NCBI GenBank assembly: GCA_964542475.1
Contig: CAZIUL010000099.1
Span: forward strand, 1-11,094
Reading direction: 5' to 3'
DNA from: CAZIUL01 sp964542475
Lineage (GTDB): Bacteria; Planctomycetota; B15-G4; CAYZWU01
DNA length: 11,094 bases
The position numbers and the translations under genes are program-made. Below the pieces are notes generated by a model, which was given only the letters and a program-made list of their open reading frames with translations, did not search any database and was not told the origin of the DNA. Below are positions 1 to 5,272 of this stretch, piece by piece; the stretch's first letter is position 1; the number at the start of each line of letters is the position of its first letter.

Positions 1-45
1 AACAAGTGGATGAAGTACCGGGCTGAGCTGTTCAACGATCCTTAA
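1..45 (+). CDS. C-terminal tail of an unidentified protein (partial)
   Basis: Frame 1 is open from the window edge and gives 14 residues, NKWMKYRAELFNDP, followed by TAA at 43-45. The mix of charged and aromatic residues looks like a normal protein end, but 14 codons are too few to name a family. The TAA lies in the first bases of the left terminal repeat of the palindromic element that follows, so the repeat appears to contain this gene's stop codon. The gene would converge on the minus-strand peptidase gene that ends at 316. Whether this is a real gene end or a chance open frame depends on sequence left of the window. Confidence 0.45.
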   Translation, partial: NKWMKYRAELFNDP

Positions 46-219
46 CCCGCTTAGTTCATACTCTTCGTCGCGAGGTGACGTAAACTGTGTTGTGGCAAGG
101 CGCATGTCAGGAGACGACCGCAGGCCTGTTCCTACAGGTTGAGGATCGTCTCCTGACGTGAAACGCAGCCACAGCGCAGTTTACGGTGCCGCAGCAGGAG
201 AGAATGAAATATGCGGGTT
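43..219. repeat. Large imperfect palindromic (MITE/REP-like) element, copy 1
   Basis: The whole stretch folds back on itself. The outer arms AACCCGC (44-50) and GCGGGTT (213-219) are complementary, and the bases just inside (TTCAT at 54-58, ATGAA at 204-208) continue the pairing with interruptions. GTAAACTGTGTTGTGGC (80-96) pairs with 168-184 at 15 of 17 positions plus two G-T wobbles. CATGTCAGGAGACGA (103-117) pairs with 146-160 at 14 of 15 positions plus one wobble. A central stem of 7 pairs (123-129 with 134-140, loop TCCT) closes the hairpin. The right arm (159-219) matches 2590-2650 at 52 of 61 positions with no gap. The element fills the space between the end of the partial gene and the region downstream of the M1-like gene. 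No transposase is present, so it would be a non-autonomous element or an extragenic palindrome. A role in transcription termination or mRNA 3' protection is possible. Confidence 0.8.
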
Positions 220-257
220 TATACCACATCATGCGGATTCGTTTCAAGAGGGCAATC

Positions 258-310
258 CGTTACCGGGTGTCTTCCTGTTGTTTCCCGCGGGAGCTTGACT
301 CCGGTTAACG
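258..310 (-). terminator. Possible 3' stem-loop of the M1-like peptidase gene
   Basis: CGTTACCGG (258-266) is complementary to CCGGTTAACG (301-310) apart from one bulged base, with a loop of 34 bases. It begins about 6 bases after the stop codon of the minus-strand gene. There is no T-run after the stem on the minus strand, so it is not a classical intrinsic terminator. The larger palindrome at 43-219 lies further downstream in the same transcript and could do the same job. Confidence 0.25.
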
Positions 311-315
311 CTCGA

Positions 316-2319
316 TCATCCATCCCTTTTGTAGCTCTTGTAAGGCCTCTTCAGAAAATCCGCCGCCATCTGCGCCGCCTTCCCGGATCCGTTCCTCTTG
401 ATGTCCACGGCCATCTGGTAGTACTTCATTGCCTCGGAGCGCTTCCTGTTCATGTCCGCGATGTTGCCCAATCTCAGGTAAATCCACTGGCACCAGAAAG
501 GACCGGAGTCACGCATGTTGATGGCGAACTCGAGCTTTTCCTTTGCTTCGTTCGATTTACCCATCCGGAACAGGCATCTTCCGATGGCGGCGTGGCACTC
601 GCTGATCTTTGCGCTCGGTTTTTTCTTTTCCTCGATCTCCACCTCCACCAGCTTGATGAGCTTCTTGAAGTCCGATATGGCCTGGATAAGCTGCTTCTCA
701 TCCCCGACCGTGGGGCTGTTGCCCACGTTGAAGGCCCGGGAGCTCAGGAGCGCGGCATCCATGGATCCAGCCTCGGAAAAAATGAGATGGCAATCGGGAT
801 CGATGATGATGTCATCCGGCTCGAAGGAACAGGTGAGCTTGAAAGGGGTCTTGGATTTCTTGACCTTGAGCTCAACGTCCTGGGTCTCGTCGCCTGATAT
901 GGCACGCAGGGTGACGCCCATGCGAAAGGGTTTCTTCGTACCCTCCTGGAGGAGCGTTCCCTTGATCTTGTAGGAAGAGCCCGATTTTTTCAGTTCGTAC
1001 TCGGTCGAAAGGCTCGGGATCGCGGGAGAGCCCCATTGTTCGAATAACCATTTATACCTGGAGCCGCCCAGTTCCCTGGCCACGCTTTCGTAATCCAGTA
1101 GCTGGTCCCTGCAGCTCTGGAAAAACGCTTTCAGCGCATCGTCGAAGGCCGCACGGCCCATCTCAATCTCGAGAGCGTGGAGCAGCATGGCCGCCTTGTC
1201 GTAGGCGTGCGCGCTGTAGATGGCCGAATCGAGCCCGCCTCCCCATCCCTGGATCGACGCCAGGGCCGTGCCGCCCCGGCTGTTGACCAAGGAGGTAACG
1301 TTCTTTCTGAACCTCTCCCGCTCCTCCCGGGCCGCGTCCTTCCCCAGGTAACGCTCGAGGTATCGGTTTGTCGAATAGGTAGCGAGCATCTCGTTCGCGA
1401 AGTTCGTGAAGCCCACCTCCCTCCCCCACCAGGTGTGGGAGACTTCGTGGGCCACCAGGGAGTCGCCGCCTCCCTTCTTGAAGGAACCCGATCCCACGAG
1501 GCAGTATCCTGTCATACCGTAGCCGCTGTACTCCCCGAACTCGGCAGGCATCTCCACAAGGGTGAAGCGCTTCTCGCTCATTGGCCCGAAGATGGACGTG
1601 TAAAACCTGATTGCCTGGGCAACGGTTTCCAGAAGCCGCCGGGCTCCCTCCTCGTCTCCGGGAAAGCACAGGGCGTCGATTGCGATGCCGCCCTCTGCAA
1701 CCCGCTCAACGATCTCGTACTCCCCTGCGGCGAAACCGATCGCCCGGCAAGGCTTCGAGAGAACGAAGCGCCAGACCCTGTCGTCGCCCTCGTCCCAGAT
1801 CTCCGCAACATCACCGGCCGTGCGCACGTTCCAGTCCTTCCTGAGCCTCACCGTGGTCTCGTATTGGGCCGGGTCGTCGTGGATGCGCGGGTACCAGGCG
1901 TACTGGCTCCTGATGTAAGCGTGCTCAGGGCTGATCACGGTTCGGAGAAAGCGGTTTCGCTGGAAGTTGTGTGGCTTGCCCTCCAGTTCGAAGACAAGTG
2001 TGAACTCGTCCTTGGGGGCGCCGGCCTTCGAGAGGTCCAGCTCAACGTCCCACCCGGCGTGTTCGAACGGAACGTCCGAGCCGTTCAGCTTGCAGGAGAG
2101 GATCTCCACTGAGGAGGCCAGGGAGATATTGAGCTTCTTTACGGATTTCTTGGATGTTGCGGTCAGCTCCACACTCTCTGAGATGCGCTCGCTCATGATG
2201 TGCAGGTCGATCTTGTAGGAGAGCGCGTCCACCTCCGCTGCAGCCCCTGCCGGTGCTGCGGACGCGAACATGAAGAGAAAAGCTACGGCGATGCAAGATG
2301 ATTGCTTTCTGATAAACAT
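316..2319 (-). CDS. Secreted M1-like (gluzincin) zinc metallopeptidase with C-terminal TPR-like repeats
   Basis: 667 residues. The N-terminus is a Sec signal peptide (hydrophobic stretch about 9-22, Ala-rich cleavage site near 26-28), so the product is exported. Residues about 30-200 are the beta-rich N-terminal region expected of M1-type proteins. The zinc motif is HEVSH at 291-295, followed by WWG. The likely third ligand is E310 in NEMLATYS. AYDKAAMLLHALEIEMG (372-388) matches the M1 motif carrying the transition-state tyrosine, here Y373. Two departures stand out. Only 14 residues separate HEXXH from E310, against 18 in classical M1 enzymes. The place of the GAMEN Glu, which binds the substrate amino group, reads GYGMTG (266-271), with Thr. 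True aminopeptidase activity is therefore doubtful. Residues about 440-515 form a beta domain ending in IIIDPD, and about 567-655 look like two TPR-type helical repeats. The ATG at 2319 has an AGGAG ten bases upstream. It is transcribed in the same direction as the HEAFH peptidase gene upstream, but 329 bp and a repeat separate them, so it probably has its own promoter. Confidence 0.85.
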   Translation of the reverse strand: MFIRKQSSCIAVAFLFMFASAAPAGAAAEVDALSYKIDLHIMSERISESVELTATSKKSVKKLNISLASSVEILSCKLNGSDVPFEHAGWDVELDLSKAGAPKDEFTLVFELEGKPHNFQRNRFLRTVISPEHAYIRSQYAWYPRIHDDPAQYETTVRLRKDWNVRTAGDVAEIWDEGDDRVWRFVLSKPCRAIGFAAGEYEIVERVAEGGIAIDALCFPGDEEGARRLLETVAQAIRFYTSIFGPMSEKRFTLVEMPAEFGEYSGYGMTGYCLVGSGSFKKGGGDSLVAHEVSHTWWGREVGFTNFANEMLATYSTNRYLERYLGKDAAREERERFRKNVTSLVNSRGGTALASIQGWGGGLDSAIYSAHAYDKAAMLLHALEIEMGRAAFDDALKAFFQSCRDQLLDYESVARELGGSRYKWLFEQWGSPAIPSLSTEYELKKSGSSYKIKGTLLQEGTKKPFRMGVTLRAISGDETQDVELKVKKSKTPFKLTCSFEPDDIIIDPDCHLIFSEAGSMDAALLSSRAFNVGNSPTVGDEKQLIQAISDFKKLIKLVEVEIEEKKKPSAKISECHAAIGRCLFRMGKSNEAKEKLEFAINMRDSGPFWCQWIYLRLGNIADMNRKRSEAMKYYQMAVDIKRNGSGKAAQMAADFLKRPYKSYKRDG

Positions 2320-2422
2320 GCTCAGCCGGCTCCTACAGTCCCATGAACTGTTACAAAAGCTCCCAGCATCCTTCCCTCAACAACCTATCACAGTCTCGGA
2401 TAGCAGAGTGCAACTGCATAAA

Positions 2423-2450
2423 AGTATCTTCATGATGGAGAAAAAATCAA
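2423..2450 (-). promoter_or_regulatory. Candidate sigma70-type promoter for the M1-like gene
   Basis: On the minus strand TTGATT (2445-2450) and GATACT (2423-2428) are separated by 16 bases. Each matches four of six consensus positions. This would give a leader of roughly 95-100 bases before the ATG at 2319. Matches of this quality are common by chance, so this is only a suggestion. Confidence 0.25.
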
Positions 2451-2558
2451 GGCCGGTGATCTTCTCGCTGCCATCAATGAGGATTATTCATCGATCAGGA
2501 TCATCACTTTCCTGCTTTGCTTCACCATCGCTGGGGAGGGTTTTCCGGACTGGCACCG

Positions 2559-2653
2559 GTTAATCCGCATATTCCTGCAGGTCCCGGCATGAAACGCAGC
2601 ATGAGCGCAGGTTACGGTGCCGCAGCAGATGAGGGTGAAATATGCGGGCTAAC
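2559..2653. repeat. Palindromic (MITE/REP-like) element, copy 2, shorter form
   Basis: The terminal arms GTTAATCCGCATATT (2559-2573) and AATATGCGGGCTAAC (2639-2653) are complementary at 13 of 15 positions plus one G-T wobble. The right part (2590-2650) is the direct counterpart of 159-219 in copy 1, at 52 of 61 identical positions. The left half and central stem seen in copy 1 are shortened or replaced, so this is a deleted or diverged relative. The right arm overlaps the end of the HEAFH peptidase gene: its stop codon TAG (2649-2651, minus strand) lies inside the terminal repeat and is directly followed by CCCGC. The two elements flank the M1-like gene in the same orientation. Confidence 0.75.
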
Positions 2654-4292
2654 GACGGGAAGGCATCAGCCTGACTGTCAGGTGGTTATCCTTCCACTCC
2701 AGTACGGCTTTTTTGGCGTTTAGGTATGCCCCGGGCAGATCGATCTTGAGCCTTACCAGAGGTTCGCCCGAGAGCCTTTCGATATCGAGGGACCGGGCGA
2801 TCTCCTCCGGTGTTATACTGCCGGCAAGCTGAAATCGGAACCGTTTCTTTTCCCTGTCGTGAAGCATGGGCGTTGCTTCGGTCTGCCCGAATTCGTAACC
2901 GGGGATAATCGTCGCGCCAACCGGTATCATGGTGTAGATGGTTCTGTTCTCGTCCACGGCGGAGAGGCCGAAAGGTGTGTACCGTATCCCCATGGGTATG
3001 GCCCCCAGAGAGGAATAGTCTATGGAAAAAAGAGTGTTGCTGCCGTACTCAATACCGTCAAGAAGCGCAAGCACATGCTTCCGCCCTTCTGATTCGAGGA
3101 TTATCTTTCTATCAACAAGTGCATCATACGAGGGATCGCTTTTTGCCTCGATGAGTTTCCGATCCATCTCATCGTAAGAGGCATTGATCGCCGCCTGCGC
3201 GAGGCCGGTCAGTGTTGTGTTGGGCTCGAATATCTTCTCGTGCCAGCCCGGCGACAGCTTGTCGAGCAAGACAGCGATAGCCATACCCGAATAATAAAGC
3301 CTCATCCTAAGCGGTGCTGCTCCGTAAGGATCGTTGTTCACGTTCATCTCGCCCCGCATGTGTTTCACCATGACCTCGACAAGCCCATCGCGGAAGACGG
3401 AAAAACCCTTGTATCCGTGAAAGCCTTGAACCCACTTCATGGCGTCCGCCGCATTCCTGTGCTCCATGGCCAGCGATAGTTTGTACTCGACATACTTGGC
3501 CAGCCCCTCGTTGAACTCGTTTCCATCCTCGTATGCTATGGATTCCTCCGAGAGGTTATACCTCCGGTCCATCCGAACCGCTAGCCAGCGCACGGCGGCT
3601 TCACGGCAGGCCTCGCCGGTTTTTGCACGCAGAACATCGGCAAGCGCCTCCCCCTCCAGAGCGAAGCCCACGTTGTTGGTAAAAGACAGAAGCGGATAGG
3701 CTGCAAGGGCACCTTCGTCCGCTCCCTTTTGCGGCGCCATATTCCGCTGGTAAACATGAAACGCCTCGTGGGCGATCATCGCCATCTGATCATAGGGATC
3801 GCTCATCAGCTGTTCATAGCTCCCGGGGGGGAACTTCTCCTTGACCGGAAGGGGGCTGTTCATGATGCTCGAAATGTTATTCCACAGGTTCGAAAGGCTA
3901 TCGGCAACCACAAGGGTTTCGATTCCGTTGACAGCCGTTGATGTGTTCTGACCATCCAGTTCGAAGACGGACGAGCCGGTACGAACGAATATCTTCCCGT
4001 AAGAAAAGGAGATGGGACCATCATAGGGTTCAAAATCACCGGGAGGTTTGGGGTGGTTGATCAGCACATCCTGCCGCCCGGGCAAGTAGAACAGGATCGG
4101 TGTCTTTATTATGTTCCACCCGGGCCAAACCTCGTTTTGAGGCGACGAAAGCGCGGACCAGACCTCGGCCGCCTCCGCAATAAGACGGGGATCAATAAGC
4201 AGATCAGATAATTCGGAATCAGCGCCCGAGAGAAGGGAATCTGTGGAGAACAGCAGACAGGCCATGCACAGAAGCGATCGCAGAAGTTTCAT
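2649..4292 (-). CDS. Secreted putative zinc metallopeptidase of an uncharacterised HEAFH-type family
   Basis: 547 residues with an N-terminal signal peptide (hydrophobic core about 4-22), so probably periplasmic or secreted. The zinc-binding motif is HEAFH at 175-179, followed by VYQR. Downstream are LEGEALADVL (212-221) and NEGLAKYVEYK (261-271). The pattern HE-x-FH-x-x-Q, then an LE-x-x-AL helix, then NEGLA-x-Y is one I associate with a group of bacterial proteins annotated only as hypothetical. The third zinc ligand could be E213, E215 or E262, and the sequence alone does not decide. The C-terminal 130 residues look beta-rich. It lacks the GAMEN and YxKG elements of M1, so it is not a duplicate of the neighbouring peptidase. 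The ATG at 4292 has AAGGA seven bases upstream. It is transcribed divergently from the padR-like gene across a 107-bp gap with a palindrome, which suggests control by that regulator. Its TAG stop lies inside the terminal arm of a repeat element. Substrate and reaction are unknown. Confidence 0.75.
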   Translation of the reverse strand: MKLLRSLLCMACLLFSTDSLLSGADSELSDLLIDPRLIAEAAEVWSALSSPQNEVWPGWNIIKTPILFYLPGRQDVLINHPKPPGDFEPYDGPISFSYGKIFVRTGSSVFELDGQNTSTAVNGIETLVVADSLSNLWNNISSIMNSPLPVKEKFPPGSYEQLMSDPYDQMAMIAHEAFHVYQRNMAPQKGADEGALAAYPLLSFTNNVGFALEGEALADVLRAKTGEACREAAVRWLAVRMDRRYNLSEESIAYEDGNEFNEGLAKYVEYKLSLAMEHRNAADAMKWVQGFHGYKGFSVFRDGLVEVMVKHMRGEMNVNNDPYGAAPLRMRLYYSGMAIAVLLDKLSPGWHEKIFEPNTTLTGLAQAAINASYDEMDRKLIEAKSDPSYDALVDRKIILESEGRKHVLALLDGIEYGSNTLFSIDYSSLGAIPMGIRYTPFGLSAVDENRTIYTMIPVGATIIPGYEFGQTEATPMLHDREKKRFRFQLAGSITPEEIARSLDIERLSGEPLVRLKIDLPGAYLNAKKAVLEWKDNHLTVRLMPSRR

Positions 4293-4331
4293 ATCGGTTT
4301 CCTTTGAATAATTTGTTCTTGAATCGGTTTT

Positions 4332-4359
4332 ACAATTAGTACTAATAGTATTACATTGT
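4332..4359. promoter_or_regulatory. Palindromic operator candidate between the padR-like and HEAFH peptidase genes
   Basis: ATTAGTACTAAT (4335-4346) is a perfect 12-bp palindrome. It overlaps a second inverted repeat, TACTA-A-TAGTA (4340-4350), and both lie inside outer 5-bp arms ACAAT (4332-4336) and ATTGT (4355-4359). The site sits in the middle of the 107-bp divergent gap, an AT-rich island in a GC-richer region. PadR-family proteins commonly bind AT-rich dyads next to their own gene. Autoregulation, with control of the divergent peptidase gene, is the natural inference. Confidence 0.5.
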
Positions 4360-4399
4360 TGTTTGATTTCTATTGATTTTTTCTATTTATGAGGCGGGT

Positions 4400-4939
4400 A
4401 TGGCTAATCTCAGCGAGCTGGAGCATGTGGTCTTGGGAATTGTCTGGAAGTTCGGCCCTTTGACCGCCTACGCGGTGCGAAAAGAGTTCCTCACATCGCC
4501 ATCCTCGCACTTCAGCGGCAGCGCAGGCGCCATCTACCCCCTCATGAAACGTCTCGAGGAGAGAGGAATGATCTCTTCTTCCTCGGTGAGGAGGGGAAAA
4601 CGCACGCGCTTTTTGTACAAGATTGCCGCCGACGGAACAGCCGCGCTGCGTGCGTGGCTCCACCTTTCTCTTCCCGAAAAATCATCAGTGCTCAGCTACA
4701 ATCCTCTCCGCGCTCGCTTCTATTTCCTGAAGGCCCTTTCTCCAAAGGAGCGCTCGGAATTCGTTGTAAACGCGAAGATCATGGTAAAGGAGGAGATCGC
4801 CAGGGTGAAAAGCCGGTACGGCTTTTACATCGAAAAGGGGGATCCCTTCAGCCGCCTGGCTTCACGAAACGGGATTCTGGCCCTCACTTCCCAGCTAAAA
4901 TGGATCGGGGAGATTGAGGAGAATATGGATGCGATGTAG
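4400..4939 (+). CDS. PadR-family transcriptional regulator
   Basis: 179 residues from the ATG at 4400, chosen because GAGG (4391-4394) lies five bases upstream. An in-frame TTG at 4373 would add nine residues but has no ribosome site. Residues 1-90 form the PadR winged helix-turn-helix: LSELEHVVLGIVWKFGPLTAY at 4-24, the signature GAIYPLMKRLEERGMI at 43-58, and the basic wing SVRRGKRTRFLYKI at 62-75. Residues about 95-175 are mainly helical, with a coiled-coil look around 107-141, matching the C-terminal dimerisation region of the longer PadR subgroup. PadR proteins are usually repressors released by small molecules, but nothing here identifies a ligand. It stands between two peptidase genes, divergent from one and 333 bp upstream of the other, and is the likely local regulator of both. 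Confidence 0.9.
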   Translation: MANLSELEHVVLGIVWKFGPLTAYAVRKEFLTSPSSHFSGSAGAIYPLMKRLEERGMISSSSVRRGKRTRFLYKIAADGTAALRAWLHLSLPEKSSVLSYNPLRARFYFLKALSPKERSEFVVNAKIMVKEEIARVKSRYGFYIEKGDPFSRLASRNGILALTSQLKWIGEIEENMDAM

Positions 4940-4953
4940 GCTGCTTTGCAGCC
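4939..4953 (+). terminator. Short stem-loop at the end of the padR-like gene
   Basis: GGCTGC (4939-4944) and GCAGCC (4948-4953) form a perfect 6-bp stem with a TTT loop. It overlaps the last base of the TAG stop codon. No T-run follows, so this is at best a weak terminator or an mRNA 3' end structure. Confidence 0.3.
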
Positions 4954-5190
4954 GGCACGGAAGACCGCACATTCAATAAGCTTCATGATATTTTTCGTAT
5001 CGATTGCAATGGAACTGATCAAATCGCCCGCCTGGAATCTCGACAAGACATTCGATCAAATATCACGGTAAGCTCTGAAATCGACGTGTTCTCAAAAAGA
5101 GCGCAGCCTTTGCCTGATGCACAAAGTCGCTGAACCAGTTCACGGGCTGTTATTTTTCAAGTGAACATCCCCCCGGTCGATGATCCCTTG
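4954..5190. other. Intergenic stretch with no supported gene
   Basis: I read both strands and found no coding region with a ribosome site. A 28-codon open frame at 4985-5071 has none and resembles nothing I know. With the stem-loop before it and the promoter after it, this spacer separates the padR-like and M14 genes by 333 bp, so the M14 gene is probably transcribed separately. Confidence 0.5.
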
Positions 5191-5221
5191 TTGCCAAGAA
5201 GCGACATATATAGTAATATAT
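5191..5221 (+). promoter_or_regulatory. Promoter of the M14 carboxypeptidase gene with an overlapping AT-rich dyad
   Basis: TTGCCA (5191-5196, five of six consensus positions) and TAATAT (5214-5219, four of six) are separated by exactly 17 bases. Transcription would start near 5226 and leave a leader of about 45 bases. The -10 region lies in an inverted repeat, ATATAT-AGTA-ATATAT (5206-5221). The 12 bases at 5210-5221 match 4345-4356 in the divergent operator region at 10 of 12 positions. Binding of the same PadR protein here would block the promoter, but that is inference from a short AT-rich match. Confidence 0.45.
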
Positions 5222-5272
5222 CATGGATTAAAACCCATCCACCTATTCACATTTGAACAGGAGTTTTTTGTG

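Noticed and set aside
211..897. 228-codon plus-strand open frame opposite the end of the M1-like gene
   Set aside because: It is antisense to a well-supported peptidase gene, has no ribosome site, and looks like a translation shadow.
1177..2112. 311-codon plus-strand open frame inside the M1-like gene
   Set aside because: It is a long frame typical of the antisense of GC-rich genes; no recognisable domain, and the opposite strand has the zinc motif.
43..2653. CRISPR array or composite transposon explanation for the two repeats
   Set aside because: Only two diverged copies 2.4 kb apart, no regular spacers, no cas genes and no transposase beside them.
4373..4399. TTG start extension of the PadR protein
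   Set aside because: The ATG at 4400 has a well-placed GAGG and gives the usual PadR N-terminus.
4985..5071. 28-codon open frame after the padR-like gene
   Set aside because: No ribosome site and no similarity to anything known.
5180..5272. Upstream in-frame ATG extension of the M14 carboxypeptidase
   Set aside because: The extra 31 residues precede a clear signal peptide, the start has no ribosome site, and it lies before the predicted promoter.
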